Assembly (NCBI GenBank): GCA_017526585.1
Contig: JAFXRC010000023.1
Span: forward strand, 1-32,968
Length of the DNA stretch: 32,968 bases
Origin: Fibrobacter sp.
Lineage (GTDB): Bacteria > Fibrobacterota > Fibrobacteria > Fibrobacterales > Fibrobacteraceae
Reading direction: 5' to 3'
Shown: positions 13,856 through 21,115 of the stretch, piece by piece
Layout: each line of letters opens with the position of its first letter
How positions within the stretch are numbered: position 1 is the stretch's first letter
Translations under genes and position numbers: made by a program
The notes under the pieces: model-generated
The model's database searches: none
Told to the model about the DNA's origin: nothing
Seen by the model: the letters and a program-made list of their open reading frames with translations, nothing else

Positions 13856-15385
13856 TTATAAAGCAGCGAAAAGTGCCTTCAGCTTTTCGCTATTTTTTAT
13901 TCCCGGAGCGTCTTCGACGCCGCTGGAGACATCGACGAGTTCAGGGGCAAATTTGCCAACGAGTTCATCGACATTCGTCGGGGTGATGCCACCAGCGAGC
14001 CAAAGAGGGATATCCCCCGCTTTTTCGCGGAGCAGGTTTTCGGGAATGGTCTTGCCGGTTCCGCCGGGAATGCCCTCGACTTTCGCATCTAGGAGAATGC
14101 GGGGTTCACCATTCTTGCGGAGAGCAGTCACCTTATCGAAATCGGATTCCTCGCCGACGCGAGCCGCGCAATAATGCGCATAGTCGGCGTCGGCAGGAGG
14201 TGTAATGCCATGGAACTGGATTGCATCGAGAATACCTTCGCGAGCAAGCTTGATGGCAGTTTTACCTTCGGGGGATTCCGGGTCGGTGATGACTCCGACG
14301 AGGAGCGGAATGGAGACGTTGAGAACGTCCAAGCGACTGATTGCCGCGGACATCTGGCGTGCGAAATTTTCAGTTGTCAACCGCTTTGTGTTACTGAATA
14401 CGAGCCCCAACACATCGGCTCCGAGTTCAGCAGCGAGCATTCCGTCTTCTTCGCGGGTAATGCCGCAAATTTTAACGAGGGGCTTATGGATTGCTTCGCG
14501 ACGCTCGCAATGACGTGCTTGTTTCTGCTGTTTGCGCTCTGCAAACTTTTTCCAGAACTTGCCGCGGGCATTTTCGAAACCCGATTCAAACGCATGCACC
14601 ACTTCTTTGGCAAGCGGCGGGTTCTTGGCGACCGCCTCGCCCACCAGGATTCCCGTAAAGCCTAGGTTGCGGGCATAAGTCGCATCGGCCGGGCATAAAA
14701 TCCCCGATTCAAAAACCGCCTTCGCCGGGAGCTTGCTACGCACCGAAGCAGGCACCAGCGGATCCGTATGGAAGGTCGCCAAGTCGCGAGAATTCACGCC
14801 TGCGACAACTGTCCGTGAGGCGGATTCACCGAGAGCATCCAGCACCATTTTCAGTTTGCGGAAATCGTCCTTCGCGCGCACTTCGATAAAAGCCTGAATT
14901 CCGAAAAATTCTGCACGTAGCGTCATGGAAAGGAGCTGTTCATCATCCAAGATACGGGCAATCAAGAGCACCGCATCGGCACCGCAGCGGTAAGCAATAT
15001 CGATTTCATCTTCAAACAGCAAGAAATCTTTGCGGAGCACGGCACAGGCATGCAGGCCCTGCTTGCGGCGATTTTCCATCAGATCCGCCACCGCGATCAA
15101 GTCGCGAAGCGAGCCTTTAAAGAAATTGCCTTCGGTAAGCACCGACACCGCCTGGGCGTGTGCTTCGGCATAAGTCGTCGCGAGCCCTACCGGATCTAGA
15201 TCCGGAGCGATATCGCCCTTCGATGGCGATGCGCGCTTGACTTCGAGAATCGCACCGGCATTTCCGAGAAATTCGGTATGGCCTACGCGGCGCTTTTCCG
15301 GAATGTCGATGCCAAAGTTAAGCCCAAGCCGTTCGATGTCGGCTTTGCGCATCCGCACTATCTTCGCAAGAATATCTTCACTCAT
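13856..15385 (-). CDS. trpCF: Fused indole-3-glycerol phosphate synthase / phosphoribosylanthranilate isomerase
   Basis: A 509-residue bifunctional TrpC-TrpF. The TrpC half (1 to ~280) has LEVKRASPSKGDI with the catalytic lysines, VLTEGNFFKGSLRDL, CAVLRKDFL, GVNSRDLATF and FESGILCPADA. The TrpF half (~303-509) starts LVKICGITREED and has LGLVFSNTKR, IQFHGI, LLDAKVEGIPGGTGKT and LAGGITPTNV. The linker contains RHCERREAI (residues 291-299), the translation of a palindromic repeat inserted in frame. I start at 15385 (MSEDILAKIVRMRK), the normal TrpC beginning; the frame is open for 17 codons further but those encode a separate GC-rich palindrome. It lies 65 bp after trpGD, in the same attenuated operon. 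The Shine-Dalgarno is weak (GAAG), so coupling by proximity is likely. Confidence 0.96.
   Translation of the reverse strand: MSEDILAKIVRMRKADIERLGLNFGIDIPEKRRVGHTEFLGNAGAILEVKRASPSKGDIAPDLDPVGLATTYAEAHAQAVSVLTEGNFFKGSLRDLIAVADLMENRRKQGLHACAVLRKDFLLFEDEIDIAYRCGADAVLLIARILDDEQLLSMTLRAEFFGIQAFIEVRAKDDFRKLKMVLDALGESASRTVVAGVNSRDLATFHTDPLVPASVRSKLPAKAVFESGILCPADATYARNLGFTGILVGEAVAKNPPLAKEVVHAFESGFENARGKFWKKFAERKQQKQARHCERREAIHKPLVKICGITREEDGMLAAELGADVLGLVFSNTKRLTTENFARQMSAAISRLDVLNVSIPLLVGVITDPESPEGKTAIKLAREGILDAIQFHGITPPADADYAHYCAARVGEESDFDKVTALRKNGEPRILLDAKVEGIPGGTGKTIPENLLREKAGDIPLWLAGGITPTNVDELVGKFAPELVDVSSGVEDAPGIKNSEKLKALFAAL
14488..14515 (-). repeat. CGTCATTGCGA...GCAATCC palindromic repeat inside trpCF
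   Basis: On the minus strand this reads CGTCATTGCGAGCG then TCGCGAAGCAATCC, a 28-bp copy of a well-known class of bacterial dispersed palindromic repeats. It is translated as RHCERREAI in the TrpC-TrpF linker. Related copies are at 19782-19822 and 21074-21107. Confidence 0.85.
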
Positions 15386-15411
15386 GTTTTTGTACTTCAA
15401 AATGAAAGGAG

Positions 15412-15431
15412 ATGCCCGCCTGCGCGGGCAT
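15412..15431. repeat. REP-like GC palindrome between trpGD and trpCF
   Basis: ATGCCCGC-CTGC-GCGGGCAT, a perfect 8-bp stem with a 4-nt loop, in the 65-bp gap between trpGD and trpCF. There is no T-run, so it is not a terminator; hairpins of this type can stabilise upstream mRNA or mark dispersed repeats. Confidence 0.7.
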
Positions 15432-15450
15432 GACATCCATTATTGTTCTT

Positions 15451-17046
15451 TTAGCTATTCGTTTCGACCTTGACCTCTTCGATTTTCTTCAGCACAGAGC
15501 CGTCTTCCATCGCCTTCATGGCCTTGTCGAAGCCTTCCTTGATGCTGGCTGCCTTCTTGCTGATGTAGAGGGCGGCACCAGCGTTCAGGGCGCAGGCATA
15601 CTTGATGCCCGGGCGGCCCTTGCCGTTCAGCACGTCGAGAGCGAGGTTGAAGTTGTCGACACCAGTACCGCCGGCGAGGTCTTCGGGATCCACGGAAGGG
15701 ATGCCGAAGTCCTTGGGGTCGATGCGGTAAGTCTTGTACTCGCCATCTTCCAGGATTTCGGCGATGGTCGTCGGCACACAGGGCGAAATTTCGTCGTAGC
15801 CGTCGTCACTGATGGCGACCATCACACGCTTTGCGCCGAGGGCCTTCGCCGCCTTGGTGAAGGGTTCCAGCACGGTCGTGCTATAGACGCCGAGCATCAG
15901 GTACTTGGCTTCGGCCGGGTTCGTGAGAGGGCCGAGCAGGTTCATGATGGTCTTTACGCCGAGGGCCGCACGAACCGGGGCGGCAAAGCGCATGGCACTG
16001 TGGTACACAGGTGCCATCAGGAACACGAAATTCGTCTTGTCGATGACGGAGGCGGCTTTATCCGGAGTCATGTCGAGCTTGAAGCCTGCCGCAGTATAGA
16101 AATCAGCAGCGCCGGACTTGCTAGAAACCGCGCGGTTGCCGTGCTTTGCCACCTTGGCGCCACAGCTGGCAGCAATCAGGCCCGAAAGTGAACTCACATT
16201 GAAGCTTCCCTTGCCGTCGCCACCGGTACCCACGATGTCCGTGAGTTCTTCGCCACTGTACGGGAAACGGCGCTTTTTCTTGCTGAGCACGTAGGCGCAG
16301 CCCGCGATTTCGTCGGCCACGGGGCCCTTCGCAAAGAGCGCGGTCAAGATGCCTGCCATTTGACGTTCATCCATGATGCCGTCGGTCAAGTCTTCCATGA
16401 ACATTTCGGCGGTGGCGCGAGTCAAATCCTTTCCGTCCATGAGCGTATTCAAGATGCCGCGCACATCAAGCGGTTCGCGACGGTAGTTGAGGAATGTCTT
16501 GAAAAATTCGTCGGCACGACCGCTCGCGATAGATTCCGGATGGAACTGCACGCCTTCAATCGGGAGCGTCTTGTGGCGAATGCCCATGATGTCGCCGTCA
16601 GTCGCGCGGGCGGTCACTTCGAAGTCGGCAGGAAGCGTCGATTCATCGATGACAAGGCTGTGGTAACGCGTGAAGATGTTCTTTTTGCCGATAGTGCGGA
16701 AGAGTCCCTTGCCGTCGAGGTCGATTTCTTCGGCGATGCCGTGCTTGATAAACTTGGCCTGCACAATTTTCGCACCAAACGCGTAACCGATGGCCTGGTG
16801 GCCGAGGCAAATGCCCAGAATCGGGAGCTTACCCGCAAAGTGCTTGATGGCATCCACGGAGATGCCCGCGTCTTCGGGGCGGCCCGGACCCGGGCTCACG
16901 ATGAGGCGGCTCGGGGACAGCTTTTCAATGTCCGCTATGGAACATTCGCGGCTACGAAGCACGCGAATTTCTTCGGTGGTAATTTTTGCCAACGCCTGAT
17001 AGACGTTGTAAGTGAAAGAATCGTAGTTGTCGATAATGACGATCAT
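15451..17046 (-). CDS. trpGD: Fused anthranilate synthase glutaminase / anthranilate phosphoribosyltransferase
   Basis: A 531-residue TrpG-TrpD fusion. Residues 1-190 are the class-I glutamine amidotransferase of anthranilate synthase: IIDNYDSFTYN, the oxyanion SPGPGRPEDAG, nucleophile Cys80 in GICLGHQ, and His169/Glu171 in QFHPESI. From ~195 the TrpD half follows with DIVGTGGDGKGSFNVSS, KHGNRAVSSKSGAAD and MNLLGPLTNPA, the phosphoribosyl- and anthranilate-binding motifs. Enteric bacteria have a similar fusion. The partner TrpE is not in this window and must be encoded elsewhere. The gene is first in the unit trpGD-trpCF and is preceded, 80-213 bp upstream, by a Trp leader peptide and attenuator. 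Confidence 0.97.
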   Translation of the reverse strand: MIVIIDNYDSFTYNVYQALAKITTEEIRVLRSRECSIADIEKLSPSRLIVSPGPGRPEDAGISVDAIKHFAGKLPILGICLGHQAIGYAFGAKIVQAKFIKHGIAEEIDLDGKGLFRTIGKKNIFTRYHSLVIDESTLPADFEVTARATDGDIMGIRHKTLPIEGVQFHPESIASGRADEFFKTFLNYRREPLDVRGILNTLMDGKDLTRATAEMFMEDLTDGIMDERQMAGILTALFAKGPVADEIAGCAYVLSKKKRRFPYSGEELTDIVGTGGDGKGSFNVSSLSGLIAASCGAKVAKHGNRAVSSKSGAADFYTAAGFKLDMTPDKAASVIDKTNFVFLMAPVYHSAMRFAAPVRAALGVKTIMNLLGPLTNPAEAKYLMLGVYSTTVLEPFTKAAKALGAKRVMVAISDDGYDEISPCVPTTIAEILEDGEYKTYRIDPKDFGIPSVDPEDLAGGTGVDNFNLALDVLNGKGRPGIKYACALNAGAALYISKKAASIKEGFDKAMKAMEDGSVLKKIEEVKVETNS

Positions 17047-17125
17047 TTTTTTATCCTCTTGTTTAAAATTTCTTCCGCCTTCGCAAAGACTTTTTATTCC
17101 CGGAGGATTTCAATGATGTTTTGGC

Positions 17126-17259
17126 AAAAAGAAAGGCCTCCGTGAGTCCGGAAGCCTTTGCTTAAAATCTTGGGTGATTTGCGACAAATACCGGGCTCTA
17201 TGTCAGAGTCCGCGCCACCAACGACGGTTAAGGGTTGCACATGTCACAAAGTTCATCAT
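17126..17259 (-). promoter_or_regulatory. trp attenuator controlling trpGD-trpCF
   Basis: A second complete attenuator on the minus strand. Segment 1 GGACUC (plus 17206-17211) forms the last codons of the leader peptide, just after the Trp codons. Segment 2 GAGCCCGG (17191-17198) pairs with segment 1 or, over 8 positions with one mismatch, with segment 3 CCGGACUC (17144-17151). Segments 3 and 4 form an 11-bp terminator (17149-17159 with 17132-17142, one G-U), loop 6 nt, then CUUUUU. The segments have the same order and lengths as those of the trpBA attenuator, and the core GGACUC/GAG.CC is shared, pointing to duplication of one leader. Confidence 0.92.
17203..17259 (-). CDS. trpL: trp leader peptide upstream of trpGD
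   Basis: An 18-codon frame, MMNFVTCATLNRRWWRGL, with two adjacent Trp codons (plus 17215-17220), ending at TGA within the first hairpin of the attenuator. It is exactly as long (57 bp) as the other leader in this window. The -10 of its promoter ends six bases before the first ATG (17259), predicting a leaderless mRNA; the second ATG (17256) has a GGA five bases before it and could be used if transcription begins slightly earlier. Confidence 0.88.
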   Translation of the reverse strand: MMNFVTCATLNRRWWRGL

Positions 17260-17265
17260 ATTCCA

Positions 17266-17294
17266 AAAATACCAAACGGAGCTGGCCATGGCAA
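17266..17294 (-). promoter_or_regulatory. Promoter of the trpL-trpGD-trpCF unit
   Basis: Minus-strand TTGCCA (plus 17289-17294), 17-bp spacer, TATTTT (17266-17271), extended as TATTTTTG. The -35 lies in ACCCCTTGCCA (17289-17299), shared with the trpBA promoter. Start is predicted at the A of the leader peptide's first ATG. Confidence 0.75.
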
Positions 17295-17392
17295 GGGGTT
17301 CATCGCAAAAAAGTTGAAATTTTCCTTTTTTTACATATAAAATTTACCAATTTTGCAAAAAAATGTAAAAGCAGACTTTTTATATTTAGAAC

Positions 17393-18202
17393 ATGCTTCA
17401 AAAAGTCGGATGCGCCATCTCATTCCTTTTCGCCGTGGGACTTGCCACCGAAAACCTGCATCCAATTACTCCCCCGACAACCTCTTTTGCGACTCAAGGA
17501 ACAGTCGAGCTCGACGAAGACGTCTACAGCGGTGACATGGAGATTTCGGCAGAATATGCAGTACACCCGCGCCTGAGCCTTTACGCAGACGGAGCTTTTC
17601 GCTTTCTAAGCTACAGCTACGAATACTCCACCGAAGGCTACATCCACAACTACTGCAACTTGCACGTGAACGGGTTCAACGAAACCTACGCAGGCATCAA
17701 GTGGCTTATGCTGCGTCATCTGGGCCTGAACATCGGCTGGCGATTTCCGCCCGGCGAAGGTTCCCAAAAGAACCGCTTTCACCGCCTGAACCTGGAACCG
17801 TTCACCGTGTTCCCCTTTTCCAAGCACCTGACCCTGGGTACATCGTTTCGCTACAATACCTTTCTCGAAGACAAGAACTACAAGCCCGGTAACGAAGTCG
17901 GCTTCAAGGCTTCGTTCGTGTGGAGACCCGGCTGGAACGACTCCCTTCATACGGGCTGGCACCTCAGCGAGACATTCCTGTACCAGGCAAGAATCGAAGA
18001 ATCCGAAAACAGGAACCTGGCCAAGCCCTACCGCAAAATGCAGGACAAGTACCGTGGCATGAAAATGAAGTTCGACGCAGCTCGCTATTTCAACATCTTC
18101 AAGGTTCCCGTCGGATTTGGGTTGAACTACGAAATTCACGAAGGCACGCTCTTCGGGTTCGAGACCGGACACCGCATTGGTATCGAGATGAAGGTCAAGT
18201 AG
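17393..18202 (+). CDS. Putative outer-membrane beta-barrel protein
   Basis: A 269-residue protein of unknown family. A short hydrophobic N-terminus (VGCAISFLFAVGLAT) can serve as an export signal. The rest alternates polar and aromatic residues in strand-like stretches (LYADGAFRFLSYSYEY, HLGLNIGWRF, HLTLGTSFRYNTFL, VPVGFGLNYEIHEG) with charged turns, as in small outer-membrane barrels. It ends in -VK rather than a terminal aromatic. There is no Shine-Dalgarno: TATATT (17381-17386) ends six bases before the ATG, so the mRNA may be leaderless. It is followed after 4 bp by a second barrel-like gene, so the two likely form an operon. No function is proposed. Confidence 0.7.
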   Translation: MLQKVGCAISFLFAVGLATENLHPITPPTTSFATQGTVELDEDVYSGDMEISAEYAVHPRLSLYADGAFRFLSYSYEYSTEGYIHNYCNLHVNGFNETYAGIKWLMLRHLGLNIGWRFPPGEGSQKNRFHRLNLEPFTVFPFSKHLTLGTSFRYNTFLEDKNYKPGNEVGFKASFVWRPGWNDSLHTGWHLSETFLYQARIEESENRNLAKPYRKMQDKYRGMKMKFDAARYFNIFKVPVGFGLNYEIHEGTLFGFETGHRIGIEMKVK

Positions 18203-18206
18203 ATTC

Positions 18207-18800
18207 ATGAAGAAGCTGTACCTGCTATTCATCATGGTATTCTTTTTGAACATTCCCAACGCAAATGCATGGGAAATGGACAACTATACTAGTCTTCCTG
18301 CAGACTCCGCCGAAATCGAAAAGACCAAAACTCAAAATATTGAACAAAACAAAAACATTGAGCAGAAGAAGTCTCTCAGACGCCACAGCTTAAGCTTCGA
18401 ATACAACTGGCTCACCATGACCGATTTTGTAGTTGTCGTAGCTTCGGTTTTTGGCGACGCCCCATCCCCTAACGGAGCCATTTCGGTAGATTACGGCTAT
18501 GCCTTTGCAGAGCATTGGGAAACGGGTCTTATATTCAACTATGCTCTTCTCGATAGGCCCATCGTTACCGTGATGCCCAAAATAAAGCTGAACACCAATC
18601 TCGGAGGCACAATCAATCCATTCATGGAACTAGACATGGGCGTTACATACAGCAGCTACACCAATAGAGTTTTGCCCATGGGACACGTCACCCTTTTGGG
18701 GCTAGAAATCGGATACCCTGTCGCCCTTCGTTTCCAGATTCCTTTCCTGCTTTGGGGGCAACGCGGAGTCTCCTATATCGGATTCACCATTCGATTCTAA
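18207..18800 (+). CDS. Putative exported beta-barrel protein
   Basis: A 197-residue protein with a clear Sec signal peptide (KKLYLLFIMVFFLNIPNANA, cleavage after A-N-A likely). It then has a charged spacer rich in Lys, Gln and Glu (about residues 35-55) and a domain of amphipathic strands (HSLSFEYNW, AISVDYGYAF, ETGLIFNYALL, PFMELDMGVTYSS). It ends in FTIRF, a terminal phenylalanine typical of outer-membrane barrel proteins recognised by the BAM complex. It starts 4 bp after the upstream gene and is probably cotranscribed. It converges on ahbAB with only 6 bp between stops and no terminator visible. Family unknown. Confidence 0.72.
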   Translation: MKKLYLLFIMVFFLNIPNANAWEMDNYTSLPADSAEIEKTKTQNIEQNKNIEQKKSLRRHSLSFEYNWLTMTDFVVVVASVFGDAPSPNGAISVDYGYAFAEHWETGLIFNYALLDRPIVTVMPKIKLNTNLGGTINPFMELDMGVTYSSYTNRVLPMGHVTLLGLEIGYPVALRFQIPFLLWGQRGVSYIGFTIRF

Positions 18801-18806
18801 CGCAGG

Positions 18807-19781
18807 CTAAACGAAAAACTGAAAGCTGGTCTTCTTGAGTTCCTTGACGGAATGAAGTACGGCGTAATCAGGATTCTGAATAGATTGTGCCGCATCGACA
18901 ATGAAGCTTTCTAAGGCTTCGGCGGACTGGGCATGCATCATGGCATACAAGTTATACGGGAATCCTTCGAAGGCGGGACGCTCGTAGCAATGCGAGATAT
19001 AGGGTTTGCTGGCAAGAACATCTCCGGCTTCGGAAGGTGCATTAAAGCAGATCATGGCATTGTAGGCGAAACCAGCATCCTGATGCCTTAAAATTGCACC
19101 GAAGCGTCGCATTCTTCCTTGCGCCACATCCCCACGAAGTTCATCCACGGCAATACCCCAATCCTTGAACGGAGTCAGCGTATGCGGAATATCTGTGCAT
19201 GCAACGCGGATGCGCGTTCGGTCGGAATCCGACAAGACACCGGTAAGAGACAGCATCGCATCATTGCGTTTCGCTCGCAAAGAAGTATCGCGCGGACCAC
19301 GAGTCATCACCGTGTCAATTTTAAACTTCTTCGTCACCGAAAGAACATGAACATCATGCAGATCAGTTCTTGCACAAACATCATCGACAATTTTTTGAAT
19401 TTCCTCTTCAGACTGCGCGATGACCGTGAACCAGACATTGTATTCGTGGCTACGAACATAGTTGTGCGTTATTGCGGGAATCTCATTAACCGCAGCCGCA
19501 AACTTTTCGAGAGCGCAATCACCGACAGCTCCGGTCGCAGCCGTCGGCACCTTGCCCGCGCAAAGGCGAGAAATAAAGCCGAGCGCCCTAGAATCGTACA
19601 CCCCACCGATGCGGCGGATTACGCCCGACTTGCGCAAACCCTCGACTGCGTCAAAAACCTGCTGTTCCGTAACAGAACCAACCTGTGCATTGAACAAATC
19701 CGCAAGCACCCTGTAGGGGCGCTCTTCCAGCGGAAAAGCGTCCTGAATGGTGTCGAGGATTTTCTGTTCGAGTTCTGTCAT
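18807..19781 (-). CDS. ahbAB: Fused siroheme decarboxylase (AhbA-AhbB)
   Basis: A 324-residue protein made of two Lrp/AsnC-like halves, matching the two subunits of siroheme decarboxylase, which converts siroheme to 12,18-didecarboxysiroheme. The first half starts TELEQKILDTIQDAFPLEER, has a winged helix (GVIRRIGGVYDSRALGF) and THNYVRSHEYNVWFTVIA. The second has RRFGAILRHQDAGFAYNAM, SHCYERP and FPYNLYAMMHA, then YAVLHSVKELKKTSFQFF, the AhbB/NirL-type signature. I start at the ATG 19781; the frame is open for 12 more codons to a TTG, but those are translated repeat sequence. The gene follows ahbC at 43 bp. Fused NirDL proteins of haem d1 synthesis are the main alternative; no nirS or other d1 gene is nearby. 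Confidence 0.87.
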   Translation of the reverse strand: MTELEQKILDTIQDAFPLEERPYRVLADLFNAQVGSVTEQQVFDAVEGLRKSGVIRRIGGVYDSRALGFISRLCAGKVPTAATGAVGDCALEKFAAAVNEIPAITHNYVRSHEYNVWFTVIAQSEEEIQKIVDDVCARTDLHDVHVLSVTKKFKIDTVMTRGPRDTSLRAKRNDAMLSLTGVLSDSDRTRIRVACTDIPHTLTPFKDWGIAVDELRGDVAQGRMRRFGAILRHQDAGFAYNAMICFNAPSEAGDVLASKPYISHCYERPAFEGFPYNLYAMMHAQSAEALESFIVDAAQSIQNPDYAVLHSVKELKKTSFQFFV

Positions 19782-19822
19782 GGATTGCCGCGCGGAGTTT
19801 ATCGAATGGGTTCGCAATGACG
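19782..19822 (-). repeat. CGTCATTGCGA...GCAATCC repeat between ahbC and ahbAB
   Basis: Minus strand: CGTCATTGCGAACC at one end and GCGGCAATCC at the other, with a diverged AT-richer middle (41 bp in all). It fills almost the whole 43-bp gap between the ahbC stop and the ahbAB ATG, displacing any normal ribosome-binding site. Confidence 0.7.
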
Positions 19823-19824
19823 AG

Positions 19825-20997
19825 TTACAAACCTACTTCTTCGTCCGTCAAGTAGCAGGCCGGATCCTGTTCCCAGAAGTCGCCGGTCACGGCTTCGGCA
19901 CGGGTGCGGAAGTTTCCGTTGCAAAGGTTCAGGTAGGCGCACTTGGGGCAGCGTCCCTTCAGAATCGGCTTGCGGTTCTTGAGACCCGCCATGATCGGGT
20001 TGGACTCGTCACTCCAGATTTCGCCGAAGCTACGCTCGCGCACATTACCAAGCGTAATGTACTGCGTGAACTGGTCGGGGTGAACATTTCCGATGCTGTC
20101 GATGTTGCCAAACGCCATACCGCTGCGGTTGCCGCCATTCCTCTGAATGAGTTCCAGAACCTTCTCGGCACGTGCCGGATCTTCGCGCAGCATGCGACGG
20201 TACAGGTAGACAGCGTCTGCGTGGTTGTCCACCGTCAAAATTTCCTTGTCGATTCCGCGCTTCTTGAAGTCGAGCGTGCGGTCGATGATCAAGTCCATCG
20301 CCTGGCGACTTTCTTCGTGGTTCAAGTCGTTTGCGACCATCGCAGAACCACGGCCACTGTAAACTAGGTGGTAGAAGCAAACGCGGTCAATGTTTTCGGC
20401 TTCAAGCAAGTCAAAAATGGCATTCAGGTCCTGCACATTGTAACGGGTAATCGTAAAGCGGAGCCCCACCTTCTGTCCCGTTGCCACACAGTTGCGGATG
20501 CCTCGAAGAGCGAGCCTATAGGCGCCATCCTTGCCGCGAAACTTGTCGTGCGTCGCCTCGCAACCGTCCAGGCTGATGCCTACGTAGCCCACGCCCATGT
20601 CCTTGAGCTTCTGGGCGACATCGGGCGTAATGCAGGTGCCGTTCGTGCTGATGGTCGGACGGATTCCCTTGCTCGCCGCATAGTTTGCGAGTTCAAAAAA
20701 GTCCGGACGCAGCAACGGCTCACCACCGCTAAACAAAATCACCGGCACCTTGAAATCGGCAAGCTGGTCGATCAGCGCTATACCTTCTTCGTGCGTGAGC
20801 TCATTCTGGTACTTGATTGCCTCGGAACGGGCATAGCAGTGCACGCAACTCAGGTTGCAGGTCTTGGTGCAGTTCCACACCACCACGGGTCCGCGTCCGG
20901 GAGCGACGCCGTTCTTGCATTCATGCGCCTTGGGTTCGTAACGCAGCTGGTCCCCGTAGTTCGGGGTATCCATCAAAAGCTTGGTAATACTGATCAT
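19825..20997 (-). CDS. ahbC: Radical SAM Fe-coproporphyrin III synthase AhbC (NirJ-like)
   Basis: A 390-residue radical SAM enzyme of the AhbC/NirJ group, which removes two acetate side chains from didecarboxysiroheme to give Fe-coproporphyrin III. The N-terminal radical-SAM motif is C47-N-L-S-C51-V-H-C54 within VVWNCTKTCNLSCVHCYA. Next come ILFSGGEPLLRPD (SAM binding) and STNGT. The C-terminal SPASM-like cluster region has CPKCAYLNLCNGNFRTR followed by AEAVTGDFWEQDPACYL, strongly typical of AhbC. Its pairing with ahbAB supports haem synthesis from siroheme. AhbD, the last enzyme, is not in the window. The start at 20997 lacks a Shine-Dalgarno; MDTPNYGDQ eight codons later is an alternative. 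An upstream terminator (21036-21063) separates it from lpoB, so it must have its own promoter in 20998-21035. Confidence 0.9.
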   Translation of the reverse strand: MISITKLLMDTPNYGDQLRYEPKAHECKNGVAPGRGPVVVWNCTKTCNLSCVHCYARSEAIKYQNELTHEEGIALIDQLADFKVPVILFSGGEPLLRPDFFELANYAASKGIRPTISTNGTCITPDVAQKLKDMGVGYVGISLDGCEATHDKFRGKDGAYRLALRGIRNCVATGQKVGLRFTITRYNVQDLNAIFDLLEAENIDRVCFYHLVYSGRGSAMVANDLNHEESRQAMDLIIDRTLDFKKRGIDKEILTVDNHADAVYLYRRMLREDPARAEKVLELIQRNGGNRSGMAFGNIDSIGNVHPDQFTQYITLGNVRERSFGEIWSDESNPIMAGLKNRKPILKGRCPKCAYLNLCNGNFRTRAEAVTGDFWEQDPACYLTDEEVGL

Positions 20998-21033
20998 AGT
21001 CTAAATCGTTTTACGGGAATGACCCAAAGATAG

Positions 21034-21063
21034 AAAAATAACCCCGGTTACCCGAGGTTATTT
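21034..21063 (-). terminator. Terminator of the LpoB-like gene
   Basis: On the minus strand AAATAACCTCGG-GTAA-CCGGGGTTATTT (plus 21036-21063) is a 12-bp stem with one wobble capped by a GNRA tetraloop and ending in a T-rich arm followed by TTC. Confidence 0.8.
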
Positions 21064-21073
21064 AAATGCGTCG

Positions 21074-21107
21074 CGTCATTGCGAGGAGCAAAGCGACGCG
21101 GCAATCT
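21074..21107 (+). repeat. Third CGTCATTGCGA...GCAATC repeat copy
   Basis: CGTCATTGCGAGGAGC, then AAAGCGACGCGGCAATCT, 34 bp, in the gap between lpoB (stop at 21116) and its terminator. It is in the opposite orientation to the two other copies and closest to the canonical form of the repeat. Confidence 0.82.
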
Positions 21108-21115
21108 AAAAGCAA

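Noticed and set aside
14174..14665. Plus-strand frame of 163 codons opposite trpCF
   Set aside because: Antisense to two well-defined enzyme domains, with no start signal.
15386..15436. 17-codon N-terminal extension of TrpCF (MSCPRRRASPF...)
   Set aside because: It translates a GC palindrome (15412-15431) and lies before the normal TrpC start at 15385.
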